NCBI RefSeq assembly: GCF_003688935.1
Contig: NZ_REGE01000001.1
Span: forward strand, 281,379 to 345,378
Origin: Corynebacterium macginleyi
Lineage (GTDB): Bacteria > Actinomycetota > Actinomycetes > Mycobacteriales > Mycobacteriaceae
Length of the DNA: 64,000 bases
Direction: 5' to 3'
In this document: positions 18,007 through 27,948 of the stretch, piece by piece
How positions within the stretch are numbered: the first letter of the stretch is position 1
Layout of the letters: each line of letters opens with the position of its first letter
The notes under the pieces: model-generated
What the model saw: the letters and a program-made list of their open reading frames with translations, nothing else
The model's database searches: none
Told to the model about the DNA's origin: nothing
Translations under genes and position numbers: made by a program

Positions 18007-19041
18007 TTAGATGCGCCGGGCCGCATTCCACACCAATACCACCAAGGCGCAGCCGCCGATGACCGAGGAGACCGCACCCACCGGGGCGTTGACCGGAATC
18101 GCACCCGCAATAACGGCACACACGGTGAGCAGAGCCGCGCCCGCGGGTGCCGATGCCGCCGGCGATGGCGTGGGCGTGCGCGCCACCATCCGCGCCAGGT
18201 GCGGTGCCAAAAGCGCGATGAACCCAATGGGTCCTACCACCGAGACCACCACGGCGCAGATACCGGTTGCCGCAATCAGCAGCAGGGCGCGCTGGCGGGA
18301 GATATTCACGCCCAGCGTGGTCGCGGAGGAATCATCGTGGGCAAGCAGCGGCAACTCCCGCGCGCACCAGATGCCTATGGCGAGGAACGGCGCCAGCGCA
18401 GCTAACAACGGCACTATGACTTCCATGCGTACGAACCCGGTCGAGCCCGCGAGCCATGTTTGTGCCTCCGCCGCGCGCTGAATCTGGGCGCTGCGCATCA
18501 AATACGCCACGACGGCATGAAACATCAACGATAAGGCAATGCCGACGATGACAATGCGATTGCTCGTGCCGATACCACCCAGTACGGCGAGGAGGATAAC
18601 CACCAGGAGGGCACCGATCATCGCCAAGCATGCACGCCACCAGAAGTCCGGAATGCTATCTGCGAAACTGGGGCGCGAATGCACAGTACCCAGCACTACT
18701 AACACCGATGCGCCGCCGGTAACGCCCAAAATATCCGGCGATGCCAACGGGTTACGCGCCATGGTCTGCGTCCACGCACCGGCCACGCCGAGGGCGGCAC
18801 CGACGATGACGGTGGCGATGGCAACAGGCAGGCGCAAGTCCCACACCACCCTGATGTGGCTCTCGCTGCCGCCTCCGGTGAGCACATCGAGGACCTGCTG
18901 CGGGCTCAATTCCAGCGGCCCTTGCCCCAGCAATACCAGGTAGGCGGCAAGCGCGATAAGGCCAAATACGAGCGTAGAGGCGAGCACGCGAACGTGCCTG
19001 CGGCGCTGCTGCGCTTGCAGGATACTGCTAATTGTTGTCAT
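18007..19041 (-). CDS. Iron-siderophore ABC permease (FecCD family), second subunit
   Basis: 344 residues, about nine or ten membrane segments. Family segments include AGAWTQTMARNPLASPDILG, GIALSLMFHAVVAYLM and VGPIGFIALLAPHLAR. It overlaps the upstream permease gene by 4 bp. It forms the transmembrane heterodimer with that subunit. Confidence 0.93.
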   Translation of the reverse strand: MTTISSILQAQQRRRHVRVLASTLVFGLIALAAYLVLLGQGPLELSPQQVLDVLTGGGSESHIRVVWDLRLPVAIATVIVGAALGVAGAWTQTMARNPLASPDILGVTGGASVLVVLGTVHSRPSFADSIPDFWWRACLAMIGALLVVILLAVLGGIGTSNRIVIVGIALSLMFHAVVAYLMRSAQIQRAAEAQTWLAGSTGFVRMEVIVPLLAALAPFLAIGIWCARELPLLAHDDSSATTLGVNISRQRALLLIAATGICAVVVSVVGPIGFIALLAPHLARMVARTPTPSPAASAPAGAALLTVCAVIAGAIPVNAPVGAVSSVIGGCALVVLVWNAARRI

Positions 19042-20117
19042 GCGTTATCGCCCCACGCTCTGCCCACGCCGCGGTGGGCGCCCCAAATGAGGAAGGGCGC
19101 GCCCACGATGGCAAGCACGATAGACATCTCTAGCTCCGAGTTACCCACGATGAGCCGGCCGATGATATCAGCGGCAAGCACGGCGCAACCGCCCAAGAGC
19201 GCGGAGGGCAAGATCATCGTGGCCACGCTGGGGCCAACCACCCGCCGCACGATGTGGGGGATGGCGAAGCCGACGAAGGCAATGGGACCCGTCGCCGCCG
19301 TGGCGCTGCCGGCCAGCACCACGACGCTCAGTGCCGCGCCCACCCGCGCGATGGTAGGGGATCCGCCCAAGGCGAGCGAGGACTCCTCCCCCATGGCCAA
19401 AAGGTCGAGCGGCCTAGCCGCCATCGCCGCGCACGCCAGGCCGATGAGCAGCCCTAACCCAGCGATGGCGACGTCTTCTGGGCCGCGCCCAAAGGTCGAG
19501 CCGATGGTCCACCGCCGCATGCTATCGAGAACATCCGTGGAATAAAGGCCGATGATCACCGCGCCCGATCCCAGGGCGGCGGAGACGCCGGCGCCGACGA
19601 GAATGAGCGTTAGCGGATCCTGGAACCGCCGCGAGACGGCCAAAACCAGCAGCGTGGTAATGCCCGCGCCAACGAGCGCGAGGGTGGTGCGCATACCGGT
19701 GGTGGTGGCGATGCCAATGGCCGTGCCCAGGGCAACGAAGAACGATGCGCCTGCGGTAATGCCGATAAAACCCGGGTCCGCCAGCGGGTTCCTGGTCCAC
19801 GATTGCGCCAAGACACCGGCGACGGCAAGGGCCGCGCCGGCGAAATAGGCCAAGAAGGTGCGCGGCATGCGCAGGTTCCACACGATATCGCGGATATCCT
19901 GTTCGCCTGCCCCGCGCAGCGCGGCGATGACCTCATCGGGTGGAATCGAACGGGATCCTAGCGCCAAGGACGCCACCGCCAGCGCCAGGCTGGCGAGGAT
20001 AAGGGCGACAAGGAACGTCGTGCGCCCCTTTCCCCGCGCCATCACCGGTGTGGCTGTGGGGTTTTGCGCTGTGGAACCCGTCTGAATATTCTGGCCACCC
20101 TTCGTGGTTGCTGACAA
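19038..20117 (-). CDS. Iron-siderophore ABC permease (FecCD family), first subunit
   Basis: 359 residues. The first 30 or so residues are a polar extension; then come the FecCD segments VLAQSWTRNPLADPGFIGI, LILVGAGVSAALGSGAVIIG and PIAFVGFAIPHIVRR. The TTG start at 20117 immediately follows the stop of the binding-protein gene (TAATTG), suggesting coupled translation; an internal ATG near residue 28 is an alternative. Partner of the second permease. Confidence 0.92.
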   Translation of the reverse strand: MSATTKGGQNIQTGSTAQNPTATPVMARGKGRTTFLVALILASLALAVASLALGSRSIPPDEVIAALRGAGEQDIRDIVWNLRMPRTFLAYFAGAALAVAGVLAQSWTRNPLADPGFIGITAGASFFVALGTAIGIATTTGMRTTLALVGAGITTLLVLAVSRRFQDPLTLILVGAGVSAALGSGAVIIGLYSTDVLDSMRRWTIGSTFGRGPEDVAIAGLGLLIGLACAAMAARPLDLLAMGEESSLALGGSPTIARVGAALSVVVLAGSATAATGPIAFVGFAIPHIVRRVVGPSVATMILPSALLGGCAVLAADIIGRLIVGNSELEMSIVLAIVGAPFLIWGAHRGVGRAWGDNA

Positions 20118-21068
20118 TTACAGCTTCTCTTCAAACTTATCTATTGCCCAGGGGATGGTTACTGGGTTCGGCATGCTCATGGCGTTGCCGGTATCCGTGT
20201 CCAGGTAGCGCACACGCCCATCCTTGACAATATCGAGGCCCTGGAAGGTCTTATCCTTCTTCAAGGCATCCACAGAGCCGTTGTAATCTAGGACAAAGAG
20301 GTAATCAACCTGGTTCAGCTTGGCGTAGTTTTCCGGAGCAAAGTCGACGAAAAAGCTGCTGCCATCGCCCTTCAACTCATCGGGGATCTCCATGCCAAGA
20401 TCCTCAATGAACTGTCCGCGCCCGTCCTCATCGGTGTACAGGCCAATCTTGCCATCATAAGGCATGACGATGGCCGCGGACTTGCCCTGCAACTCGGTGT
20501 GCTCGCGGCGGAATTCCTCGAAGGCCTTCTCGGTATCAGCGATAAGCTTATCGCCTTTGTCTTTCATATCCACAGCGTCCGCGATGGTCTCTACCTGCTT
20601 TTCCCAGGGAATCTGCCAATCTTTATACCCATCCGGTTTAACGGTGGTCGGTGCGATCTCTTCCAGGGATTCCTTCGCGCGCGCATCCACCGCCTGGTTC
20701 ACAGCAATGATCTTGGTGGGGTCGGCCGCGGTGATCTGCTCCAAGGTTTCCGCAGTAAAGCCGGTTGCGGTGTTGTAGATAGTCTCAGGCTTGGCATCGC
20801 CAAGCAGCTTCTTTGACCACGGGCCAACGCCGGAAGGATCGCCGTCACCCTCAGCGCCCCACGGCGCCACCGTCACGGGGGTGATGCCCAGCGCGAGCAG
20901 CGTATCGGCATCGCCCAAGCCCAGGCTGGCCACGCGCTCCTCGGCTGCGGCATCGGTGGACGACTGCGTGCTTTCATCGCCCTCACCGCGCGAGCAGCCG
21001 GCTAAGGCCACGGCTCCGGCGGACAGCAGTGCCACAACACCCATGGTGCGGCGTCCGAAAATCTTCAT
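20118..21068 (-). CDS. Iron-siderophore substrate-binding lipoprotein
   Basis: 316 residues from ATG 21068. It carries a lipoprotein signal (MKIFGRRTMGVVALLSAGAV, then ALAGC with the lipid Cys at about residue 25) and a periplasmic-binding fold of the FecB/FepB class (TLLALGITPVTV, ETIYNTATGF, VDYLFVLDYNG). It is the first gene of the uptake operon, transcribed away from the siderophore-interacting protein gene. A DtxR-like box lies between them. It would capture ferric siderophore and pass it to the two permeases; which siderophore is not readable from the sequence. Confidence 0.92.
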   Translation of the reverse strand: MKIFGRRTMGVVALLSAGAVALAGCSRGEGDESTQSSTDAAAEERVASLGLGDADTLLALGITPVTVAPWGAEGDGDPSGVGPWSKKLLGDAKPETIYNTATGFTAETLEQITAADPTKIIAVNQAVDARAKESLEEIAPTTVKPDGYKDWQIPWEKQVETIADAVDMKDKGDKLIADTEKAFEEFRREHTELQGKSAAIVMPYDGKIGLYTDEDGRGQFIEDLGMEIPDELKGDGSSFFVDFAPENYAKLNQVDYLFVLDYNGSVDALKKDKTFQGLDIVKDGRVRYLDTDTGNAMSMPNPVTIPWAIDKFEEKL

Positions 21069-21130
21069 GAGGCTAACCCTTTCAATAGAGGAGGTAAATG
21101 ACGTGGCATATATTATCCGCCCAGAAAGAA

Positions 21131-21149
21131 TTAAGCAAGGCTTAACTGT
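21131..21149. promoter_or_regulatory. DtxR-like iron box between divergent iron genes
   Basis: TTAAGCAAGGCTTAACTGT matches 14 of 19 positions of the DtxR/IdeR consensus TWAGGTWAGSCTWACCTWA, including the central core. It overlaps the -35 area of the rightward promoter (-10 TATGTT at 21157-21162) and lies next to a leftward -10 (TAATAT on the minus strand, about 21110-21115). Repression by iron-loaded DtxR would shut both directions. Confidence 0.55.
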
Positions 21150-21156
21150 GCACAAG

Positions 21157-21162
21157 TATGTT
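21157..21162 (+). promoter_or_regulatory. Candidate -10 of a leaderless promoter
   Basis: TATGTT fits TANNNT and is followed by exactly six bases and then ATG 21169. No Shine-Dalgarno precedes that ATG. Confidence 0.45.
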
Positions 21163-21168
21163 GGACGT

Positions 21169-21990
21169 ATGAACTCTTCCTTACAATCGTCCACGATGCC
21201 TGAACACGAATTAATTCCCGTTACGCTATCCGCCAATGAGCAGATCCGGCCGCGGCTGCACCGCCTGACGTTTCACGCTGAGGCGTTCCGGACGTATGAG
21301 CTTGCCGGCCCCGATGAATTTTTTGGCCTCGTCATGCCGCAAGCCGGGCAGGAATTTAGACCCTTCCCCGTCGATGGGGTCAATATCCGTGCGGCGGTGG
21401 CCGCTATGGACGAGGAGGTGCGGCCGGATCTGCGCTGGTATACCATCCGCGCGCTGCACCCTGAGGACGCGACTGTCGATGTCGATGTGGTCACCCACGG
21501 CGATTCCGGCCCCGGCTCGCGGTGGATTCTGCGCGCGCAGCCCGGCGATACAGCGGGGTTCTTTACCTGCAACAAGATGTGGCGGCCTACCGAGGATGCG
21601 CAGCTATTGATCGCCGATGCCTCCGCCCTGCCAGCCCTGCGGCATATCCTTGCCTACCAAGAGGAACTTTACCCGGCGAAGCTCGCTTCCACCGATGTCG
21701 TGGCCGTGGTCACCAGCGATGACGAAGTAGAGCCCGGGCTCACGGCCAGGTGGGAGCCCAGCGTGCGCAGCTTGCGTGTCCTTCGCACTGAGCCGCACCA
21801 GGAGGCGGATTCCGTCGTTGCCGCTCTGGAAGCAGATTATGCCGGCGTCCCGGCGCCAGGGTACGTGTGGGTCTCCGGCGAGGGAGATTTGGCAAAGAAG
21901 GTCCGCGGCCTCGCGGTGAAAGGCTGGGGCTTGCCCACCGACGACGTCACCTGGGTGCCCTATTGGTTTTATGGAAGGGCCCGTCCTTAA
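21169..21990 (+). CDS. Siderophore-interacting protein (FAD-binding ferric-siderophore reductase)
   Basis: 273 residues. N-terminal FAD-binding barrel (RPRLHRLTFHAEAF, RWYTIRAL, GDSGPGSRWILRAQPGD) and C-terminal SIP NAD(P)H-binding part (DASALPALRHILAYQE, VWVSGEGDLAKKVRG, ending VTWVPYWFYGRA). Family members release iron from imported siderophore by reduction in the cytoplasm. The start is uncertain: ATG 21169 fits a leaderless message, ATG 21196 begins the conserved region, and GTG 21103 has a strong GAGGAGG eight bases upstream but would place the iron box inside the gene. I prefer 21169. Confidence 0.88.
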   Translation: MNSSLQSSTMPEHELIPVTLSANEQIRPRLHRLTFHAEAFRTYELAGPDEFFGLVMPQAGQEFRPFPVDGVNIRAAVAAMDEEVRPDLRWYTIRALHPEDATVDVDVVTHGDSGPGSRWILRAQPGDTAGFFTCNKMWRPTEDAQLLIADASALPALRHILAYQEELYPAKLASTDVVAVVTSDDEVEPGLTARWEPSVRSLRVLRTEPHQEADSVVAALEADYAGVPAPGYVWVSGEGDLAKKVRGLAVKGWGLPTDDVTWVPYWFYGRARP

Positions 21991-22002
21991 GAGCCCTAAA
22001 AC

Positions 22003-22052
22003 AGCGAGAGGCCCCTGCCCCGAACCATCTGGTCCGGTACAGGGGCTGCGCT
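22003..22052. terminator. Bidirectional terminator hairpin
   Basis: AGCG...GCCCCTG pairs with CAGGGGC...GCGCT in the gap between the siderophore-interacting protein gene and rpsQ, which converge. The inner CCGG/GGTCCGG bases allow further pairing. Confidence 0.65.
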
Positions 22053-22061
22053 GGCTAGAGT

Positions 22062-22370
22062 TTACTTAGCCTTCTCGATGATCTTTACGAGACGGAAGTG
22101 CTTGTCCTTAGACAGCGGGCGGGTCTCAGCGATACGTACGAGATCGCCTACGCCTGCGATTTCTTCCTCATCGTGCGCCTTAACCTTCTTGTTAGAGCGC
22201 ATAATCTTGCCGTACAGAGCGTGCTGCTTGCGGTCCTCAATTTCGACGACGATGGTCTTGGACATCTTGTCCGAAACAACGTAGCCGGTGCGGACCTTAG
22301 GAGCACCCTTGACCTTCTCCTTCTTCGGAGTTGGTCCCTTCTTGGATTCAGTCACGTTAGCCTCACTCAT
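22062..22370 (-). CDS. rpsQ: 30S ribosomal protein S17
   Basis: 102 residues with the S17 core [32 protein letters not shown] and [17 protein letters not shown], plus a charged actinobacterial N-terminal extension. S17 binds 16S rRNA early in small-subunit assembly. It is the last gene of the S10 cluster in this genome; the next gene in most bacteria, rplN, is about 10.7 kb away at 11392. Confidence 0.97.
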   Translation of the reverse strand: MSEANVTESKKGPTPKKEKVKGAPKVRTGYVVSDKMSKTIVVEIEDRKQHALYGKIMRSNKKVKAHDEEEIAGVGDLVRIAETRPLSKDKHFRLVKIIEKAK

Positions 22371-22372
22371 GA

Positions 22373-22603
22373 TTAAGCCTCAGCTCCCGGAGCGACAGAC
22401 AGGCCCAGCTCGCGCTCGCGCAGAACGGTGTAGATGCGGGCAATGTCGCGCTTAACCGTGCCGATGCGGCGATTGTTGGTCAGCTGGCCGGTGGCCTTCT
22501 GGAAACGAAGATTGAACAGTTCTTCCTTCGCATCCTTCAGACGGGTTTCCAGCTCTGCGTTGTCGAGCTCACGGAACTCGTGGGCGGGGGTACCGGTTGC
22601 CAT
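22373..22603 (-). CDS. rpmC: 50S ribosomal protein L29
   Basis: 76 residues from ATG 22603, which overlaps the rplP stop by one base (TAATG). The core [20 protein letters not shown] and [16 protein letters not shown] is typical. L29 sits at the tunnel exit and helps dock trigger factor and SRP. Confidence 0.97.
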   Translation of the reverse strand: MATGTPAHEFRELDNAELETRLKDAKEELFNLRFQKATGQLTNNRRIGTVKRDIARIYTVLRERELGLSVAPGAEA

Positions 22604-23019
22604 TAGAACTGGTCCTCCTTCTTGATGATGCGGACTTTGCAAGGAAGCTTCTGGCCAGCGCGGCGCAGAGCCTCGATCGCAACAGCCTCAGTTGGGTAGC
22701 TCATCTCGAAAAGTACGCGGCCAGGCTTTACGTTGGCCACCCACTTCTCAACCGGGCCCTTACCGGAACCCATACGAACGCCGAGCGGCTTCTGGGTCAA
22801 CGGACGGTCCGGGAAGATGTTGATCCACACCTTGCCACCACGCTTAACGTGGCGGTTGATGGCAATACGTGCGGCCTCAATCTGACGGTTGGTGATGTAC
22901 GCGGGTTCCAGTGCCTGGATTGCGTAATCGCCAAAGTTAATACGGTTGCCGCCCTTGGACACGCCACGACGGCCTGGACGGTGCTGACGGCGGTACTTAA
23001 CACGCTTAGGAATCAGCAT
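22603..23019 (-). CDS. rplP: 50S ribosomal protein L16
   Basis: 138 residues: [19 protein letters not shown] at the N-terminus and [20 protein letters not shown] in the middle. L16 positions the A-site tRNA at the peptidyl-transferase centre. It lies 3 bp after rpsC. Confidence 0.98.
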   Translation of the reverse strand: MLIPKRVKYRRQHRPGRRGVSKGGNRINFGDYAIQALEPAYITNRQIEAARIAINRHVKRGGKVWINIFPDRPLTQKPLGVRMGSGKGPVEKWVANVKPGRVLFEMSYPTEAVAIEALRRAGQKLPCKVRIIKKEDQF

Positions 23020-23022
23020 GGA

Positions 23023-23769
23023 TTAGCCCTCCTGCTTCTGCTGTGCACGCTGGCGGCGCTGTCCGCCACGGCGGGAGCGACCATTGCGGTCACCGCGGCC
23101 ACGGCCCTGTGCCGGAGCGTTCAGTTCGGACTCGCGTACGCCACCGACGACGTCACCCTTGTAGATCCACACCTTGATGCCGATGCGGCCGAAGGTGGTG
23201 TGGGCCTCTGCGATGCCGTAGTCAATCTCCGCGCGAAGAGTATGCAGTGGAACGCGGCCCTCGTGGTAGCGCTCAACGCGGGACATTTCAGCACCGCCCA
23301 GGCGACCGGACAACAGAATCTTGATGCCCTTAACCTGCGGTTGGCGCATGGCGGACTGAATAGCCTTGCGCATTGCACGGCGGAATGCGACACGGTTAAC
23401 AAGCTGCTCGGCGATGGATTGTGCAACGAGAGTAGCGTTTGCGTCTACCTGCTTGACCTCGAGGATGTTGAGGGCAACCATCTTGCCGGTAAGCTTCTCC
23501 AGCTCGCGGCGAATGCGGTCTGCCTCGGCACCGCGGCGACCGATCACGATGCCCGGGCGAGCAGTGTGAATGTCAACGCGGACGCGGTCACGAGTGCGCT
23601 CGATAACGATGTCGGCGATGCCGGCGCGCTCGAGACCCTTGTTGAGGTAGTTACGAATTTTAATATCTTCGGCTACGTAGTTCGCGTAGTCCTTATCCGC
23701 GAACCAGTGGGTCTTCCAGTCGGAAGTGATGCCCAAACGTAGGCCGTGAGGATGGATCTTCTGGCCCAT
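23023..23769 (-). CDS. rpsC: 30S ribosomal protein S3
   Basis: 248 residues: [19 protein letters not shown], the KH-domain segment [19 protein letters not shown] and the C-terminal RLGGAEMSR. The tail is rich in Arg, Gly and Gln, as in other actinobacteria. S3 helps form the mRNA entry channel. It overlaps the rplV stop by one base. Confidence 0.98.
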   Translation of the reverse strand: MGQKIHPHGLRLGITSDWKTHWFADKDYANYVAEDIKIRNYLNKGLERAGIADIVIERTRDRVRVDIHTARPGIVIGRRGAEADRIRRELEKLTGKMVALNILEVKQVDANATLVAQSIAEQLVNRVAFRRAMRKAIQSAMRQPQVKGIKILLSGRLGGAEMSRVERYHEGRVPLHTLRAEIDYGIAEAHTTFGRIGIKVWIYKGDVVGGVRESELNAPAQGRGRGDRNGRSRRGGQRRQRAQQKQEG

Positions 23770-24131
23770 TACTTGGCCCCTTCCTGCTGGCTTTCGACAA
23801 CCACGGTGATGTGGCTGGTGCGCTTACGAATCATGAATGCACGCCCCTGTGCTCGCGGCTGGAAACGACGCATAGTTGGACCCTCGTTGGCGTATGCCTC
23901 GGAGATGACCAAGGTGCGTGGGTCGAGGTCGAAGTTGTTCTCAGCATTTGCAGCTGCGGAAGCAACAACCTTGGCAACTGGCGTGGAAGCACCCTGTGGT
24001 GCGTACTTCAGGATTGCCAAAGCTTCGCTTACGGACTTGCCCCGGACCAGATCGAGCACGCGACGCGCCTTCATCGGGGTAACGCGGACGTAGCGGGCCG
24101 TGGCTGAGGCGGAGGTGATGGTCTCACTCAT
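23769..24131 (-). CDS. rplV: 50S ribosomal protein L22
   Basis: 120 residues. [20 protein letters not shown] and the extended loop region [20 protein letters not shown] identify L22; this loop lines the exit tunnel and is where macrolide-resistance changes occur. No insertion or deletion is apparent in the loop. Confidence 0.98.
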   Translation of the reverse strand: MSETITSASATARYVRVTPMKARRVLDLVRGKSVSEALAILKYAPQGASTPVAKVVASAAANAENNFDLDPRTLVISEAYANEGPTMRRFQPRAQGRAFMIRKRTSHITVVVESQQEGAK

Positions 24132-24134
24132 CGC

Positions 24135-24413
24135 TTATCGACGTCCCTTCTTGTCATCCTTAACGTGACCCTTAAAGGTCTTGGTTGGTGCAAACTCGCC
24201 CAACTTGTGGCCGACCATGGAGTCCTCGATGAAGACCGGCACATGCTTGCGGCCGTCATGGACGGCGAAGGTGTGTCCGATGAAATCGGGGAGAATAGTC
24301 GAGCGGCGAGACCAGGTCTTGATAACCTGCTTGGTGCCTGCATCGTTCTGAGCATCCACCTTGTTGAGGAGGTGCTCATCGACGAACGGGCCTTTTTTAA
24401 GGCTGCGTGGCAT
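24135..24413 (-). CDS. rpsS: 30S ribosomal protein S19
   Basis: 92 residues: [38 protein letters not shown] and [17 protein letters not shown]19 lies in the head of the small subunit and contacts L5 and S13. It is 13 bp downstream of rplB. Confidence 0.98.
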   Translation of the reverse strand: MPRSLKKGPFVDEHLLNKVDAQNDAGTKQVIKTWSRRSTILPDFIGHTFAVHDGRKHVPVFIEDSMVGHKLGEFAPTKTFKGHVKDDKKGRR

Positions 24414-24426
24414 TGTTTACCTCCTC

Positions 24427-25263
24427 TTAGCGCTTCTTGTTCGGGCGACGACGGCGCACGATCATGTTGTTGGAATAACGGTTCGGGTTGCGGGTGCGAC
24501 CCTCCTTGTGACCCCATGGGGACACTGGGTGGCGACCACCGGAGGTCTTACCCTCGCCACCACCGTGTGGGTGGTCAACTGGGTTCATAACGACACCGCG
24601 GACGGTCGGGCGAACGCCCTTCCAACGCATGCGGCCGGCCTTGCCCCAGCGGATGTTCATCTGCTCGGCGTTACCAACCTCGCCTACCGTGGCACGGCAA
24701 CGGATGTCTACGCGGCGGATTTCGGAAGACGGCATACGCAAAACAGCGTACTTACCTTCCTTACCCAAAAGCTGGATAGAAGCACCTGCAGAACGAGCTA
24801 GCTTAGCGCCAGCGCCAGGCTTGAGCTCAACAGCGTGGATGGTCGAACCGGTCGGGATGTTGCGCAACGGCAGGTTGTTGCCCACCTTGATATCTGCGTT
24901 CGGGCCGGACTCGACAACAGCGCCCTGCTTCAGGCCCTTAGGAGCGATAATATAGCGCTTCTCGCCGTCAACGTAGTGCAGCAATGCGATGTTAGCGGTG
25001 CGGTTCGGGTCGTACTCGATGTGAGCAACCTTTGCCGGAATACCATCCTTGTCATTTCGACGGAAGTCGATCAGACGGTAACGGCGCTTGTGGCCACCGC
25101 CGATGTGGCGCGTGGTAATGCGGCCGTAGTTATTACGACCACCGGTTTTGCTCAGCGGGCGCAGCAGGGACTTCTCCGGAGTCGAGCGAGTGATCTCGTC
25201 AAACTCAGATACGGAGGAGGCGCGGCGACCCGGAGTTGTCGGCTTGTACTTACGAATAGCCAT
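24427..25263 (-). CDS. rplB: 50S ribosomal protein L2
   Basis: 278 residues with [40 protein letters not shown] and the highly conserved [15 protein letters not shown], whose His is needed for peptidyl-transferase activity. L2 links the two subunits. Confidence 0.99.
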   Translation of the reverse strand: MAIRKYKPTTPGRRASSVSEFDEITRSTPEKSLLRPLSKTGGRNNYGRITTRHIGGGHKRRYRLIDFRRNDKDGIPAKVAHIEYDPNRTANIALLHYVDGEKRYIIAPKGLKQGAVVESGPNADIKVGNNLPLRNIPTGSTIHAVELKPGAGAKLARSAGASIQLLGKEGKYAVLRMPSSEIRRVDIRCRATVGEVGNAEQMNIRWGKAGRMRWKGVRPTVRGVVMNPVDHPHGGGEGKTSGGRHPVSPWGHKEGRTRNPNRYSNNMIVRRRRPNKKR

Positions 25264-25299
25264 AATTTTTCCTTATTCCTTTCGGCTCTCCGGGGACGC

Positions 25300-25602
25300 T
25301 TAGGCGCCTGCGCCGAAGATGTCGATGGAGTCGCTGCCTTCACGGAGCGTCACATATGCACGCTTGGTGGACTTACGCTGACCGAAGCCGGTGCGGGTGC
25401 GCTTGCGCTTACCTGCACGGTTTACGGTATTCACGGAGTCGACCTTCACGTTAAAGATCTGCTCGACGGCATCTTTGATCTGGGACTTGTTGGAGTCTGG
25501 GGAAACGAAGAACGTGTAGACGTTCTGTTCCATCAGACCATAGGACTTCTCAGATACAACCGGGGCGATGATGACATCGCGCGGGTTAGAAATCTTAGCC
25601 AT
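25300..25602 (-). CDS. rplW: 50S ribosomal protein L23
   Basis: 100 residues: [18 protein letters not shown] and [21 protein letters not shown]23 is a chaperone and SRP docking site at the tunnel exit. Its start overlaps the rplD stop by one base. Confidence 0.98.
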   Translation of the reverse strand: MAKISNPRDVIIAPVVSEKSYGLMEQNVYTFFVSPDSNKSQIKDAVEQIFNVKVDSVNTVNRAGKRKRTRTGFGQRKSTKRAYVTLREGSDSIDIFGAGA

Positions 25603-26255
25603 TAGTTCTCCTCCTTATCCGCGCCGGTAGCGCGAGTGATGAAGGTGTGTAGCGCCTCAACGGAGAACACAACGTCATCCGAGTAGAGAACGTCGTAGGT
25701 GTTGAGCTGACCGGCGTCCAGGATCTGAACGTTCGGCAGGTTATTAGCGCTACGACGAGCGTTGATGTCCTCGCGGCCGATAACGAGCAACACGTTATCG
25801 CGCTCGGTCAGGGACTCGAGGAAAGCCTTGGCCGCCTTCGTAGAAGGCTTCTGGCCGGGGACCAACTCTTCGATGACATGTATACGCTCGTTGCGAGCAC
25901 GGTCAGACAACGCACCGAAGAGAGCAGCCTTGATCATCTTCTTAGGGGTGCGCTGGGCGTAGCTGCGTGGCTGCGGGCCGTGGACGGTGCCGCCGCCGGT
26001 GTAGTGCGGCGCACGGATAGAACCCTGGCGTGCACGGCCCGTGCCTTTCTGACGGAAAGGCTTGCGACCACCGCCGCGGACCTCGCCGCGGGTTTTGGTG
26101 GCGTGGGTGCCCTGACGAGCAGCAGCAAGCTGTGCGTTGACAACCTGGTGCATCAAAGCAATGGATGCCTCGGTGTCAAAGATTTCCGCTGGAAGGTCCA
26201 CAGATCCATTAGTCTTACCTTCGGAGGTGTGGACGTCTAGCTTGAGGTTGCTCAT
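25602..26255 (-). CDS. rplD: 50S ribosomal protein L4
   Basis: 217 residues. The tunnel loop region [20 protein letters not shown] and [20 protein letters not shown] is intact. L4 contacts the exit tunnel opposite L22 and in some bacteria represses its own operon. It overlaps rplC by 4 bp. Confidence 0.98.
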   Translation of the reverse strand: MSNLKLDVHTSEGKTNGSVDLPAEIFDTEASIALMHQVVNAQLAAARQGTHATKTRGEVRGGGRKPFRQKGTGRARQGSIRAPHYTGGGTVHGPQPRSYAQRTPKKMIKAALFGALSDRARNERIHVIEELVPGQKPSTKAAKAFLESLTERDNVLLVIGREDINARRSANNLPNVQILDAGQLNTYDVLYSDDVVFSVEALHTFITRATGADKEEN

Positions 26256-26908
26256 GCGTGTGCACCGCCCTTCACTGCGGTCTTAACGGTGACGAGGCCA
26301 CCGCGCGCACCAGGAATAGCACCCTTGATGAGCAGCAGGTTGGACTCGACATCGACTTTTTGAATCTTCAGGTTTTGGGTCGTCACACGGTCTTGGCCCA
26401 TGCGGCCAGCCATGCGCTTGCCCTTGAACACGCGGCCTGGAGTAGCAGCTCCACCGATACCACCCACGCGGCGGTGAGCGGCCTGGTTACCGTGAGCTGC
26501 ACCCTGGCCCTGGAAGCCATGGCGCTTCATAGCACCAGCGTAGCCGTGGCCCTTGGTCTGGCCGGTGACGTCAACGAAGGTGATGCCTTCGAAGATGTCT
26601 ACCTTGACCTCTTGGCCTACCTCGTATGCCGAGGTGTCGTCCATGCGGATTTCCGCAACGTGACGACGCGGGGTTACGCCAGCCTTTTTGAAATGACCAC
26701 TTTCAGGCTTATTTGCCTTACGCGGGTCAATTTCACCAAAGGCGATCTGGATGGCGCTGTAGCCATCGGTTTCGGGCGTGCGAATCTGGGTGACAACGCA
26801 TGGCCCCGCTTCAACGACGGTAACCGGAACAACGCGGTTCTCATCATCGAAGACCTGGGTCATGCCGAGCTTCTTGCCCAGAATGCCCTTAATCTCGTTT
26901 TCACTCAT
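26252..26908 (-). CDS. rplC: 50S ribosomal protein L3
   Basis: 218 residues: [40 protein letters not shown] and [20 protein letters not shown]3 is an early assembly protein near the peptidyl-transferase centre. It lies 23 bp after rpsJ. Confidence 0.98.
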   Translation of the reverse strand: MSENEIKGILGKKLGMTQVFDDENRVVPVTVVEAGPCVVTQIRTPETDGYSAIQIAFGEIDPRKANKPESGHFKKAGVTPRRHVAEIRMDDTSAYEVGQEVKVDIFEGITFVDVTGQTKGHGYAGAMKRHGFQGQGAAHGNQAAHRRVGGIGGAATPGRVFKGKRMAGRMGQDRVTTQNLKIQKVDVESNLLLIKGAIPGARGGLVTVKTAVKGGAHA

Positions 26909-26931
26909 GATTAGTTCTCCACCAAAGTCGC

Positions 26932-27237
26932 TTACTGGATGTTCACATCGACACTTGCCGGAAGATCGATGCGCATCAAAGCGTCAACGGTCTTCGGGGT
27001 TGGGTCGAGAATATCGATTAGGCGCTTGTGCGTGCGCATCTCGAAGTGCTCGCGAGAATCCTTGTACTTGTGCGGAGAACGAATCACTGCGTACACGTTC
27101 TTCTCGGTTGGGAGCGGCACTGGGCCAACAACACGAGCACCCGTACGGGTAACAGTCTCGACGATCTTCTTTGCAGAAGCATCGATCGCCTCGTGGTCAT
27201 AGGCCTTCAGCCGAATGCGGATCTTTTGTCCCGCCAC
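26932..27237 (-). CDS. rpsJ: 30S ribosomal protein S10
   Basis: 101 residues: [40 protein letters not shown] and [21 protein letters not shown]10 is also NusE, a transcription antitermination factor. It is the first gene of the S10 cluster; the promoter must lie in the 711 bp to its right. Confidence 0.98.
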   Translation of the reverse strand: MAGQKIRIRLKAYDHEAIDASAKKIVETVTRTGARVVGPVPLPTEKNVYAVIRSPHKYKDSREHFEMRTHKRLIDILDPTPKTVDALMRIDLPASVDVNIQ

Positions 27238-27948
27238 GCTTATCCTCTTCCTCGCTTCCCCACTTTCACATTCCCGGCGTTTCCGGGGCGTGAAGCGGTG
27301 GGAAATTGCTTCTCGATTTCTCTATAACGTTGTCCGGGCCAGGGGCCTGACACAACGCCAGTGGTCTGACTGTCATGACAACCAAGAGATACAGTGCATG
27401 GAAATTCCAGTCTGCAGTGCTCCTGAAGGTGGACAAGACCCGTAGTCAGAACATTGTGAAGAGGACGGTTTTCACTCATTACACGTGGAGAGCGTCCTAT
27501 TCGCTAACTGCCGCTGTTTATTTGCCATGCCCCTCCTCCGGTCCATCATCTCGGGATGTCTCTGCTCTAGCGCGGACCTAGCCCGATTAGATGACCTTCC
27601 AGTCCGTGTCTCGAGAAAGCTCTCAAGCACGATAACAACGAAGGTGTCATGTTCGCTTTACCAGCTCAGCGCATTCGCAATAAGCTAAGCGTGTAAGACG
27701 ACGTAGCTAAGTTTAGCGCTGCCCTGTTAAAGCAACCTCAACATTTAAGCACGATGGATCGGCATTTTTCAAACCATTTCGGCGTTAGTGCCAATAATCA
27801 CGTTTTGGTAAATATTGTTAACGCAGAACCCACGTGGCTCGTGCCGGTGGGTACACTCGAGAACGGATTTTGAACCGTGGGGTTCTAGGTCCTCCAAGTT
27901 CATATTGCGACCATGCAAAACAATACTTAAAGAAAGGTCTTTAAGACT
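27238..27948. other. Long divergent intergenic region (S10 cluster / Asp23 operon)
   Basis: About 710 bp without a convincing gene, between two divergent operons. It should hold the S10 promoter and leader (left) and the Asp23 operon promoter (right). I see no pair of -35/-10 hexamers strong enough to fix either. Short open frames here look random. The right end contains a hairpin around the Asp23 ribosome-binding site, listed separately. Confidence 0.6.
27926..27945 (+). promoter_or_regulatory. Hairpin presenting the Shine-Dalgarno of the Asp23 gene
   Basis: Perfect 8-bp arms CTTAAAGA / TCTTTAAG enclose a 4-nt loop AAGG, and the ATG (27949) follows 3 bp later. The only Shine-Dalgarno-like sequence is the A-rich AGAAAGG that spans the left arm and loop. 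A folded hairpin would expose the AAGG but bury the rest. Confidence 0.5.

Noticed and set aside
21103..21168. GTG 21103 behind GAGGAGG as the start of the siderophore-interacting protein
   Set aside because: The Shine-Dalgarno is strong, but the added 22 residues do not look like the family and the iron box and likely -10 would then be inside the gene. Kept only as an alternative.
22597..23742. Plus-strand open frame of 381 codons opposite rpsC and rplP
   Set aside because: Antisense shadow of highly expressed ribosomal genes with strong codon bias; no recognisable protein.
27375..27688. Short plus-strand frames in the gap between rpsJ and the Asp23 gene
   Set aside because: They have no start signals, are short and do not resemble any protein.
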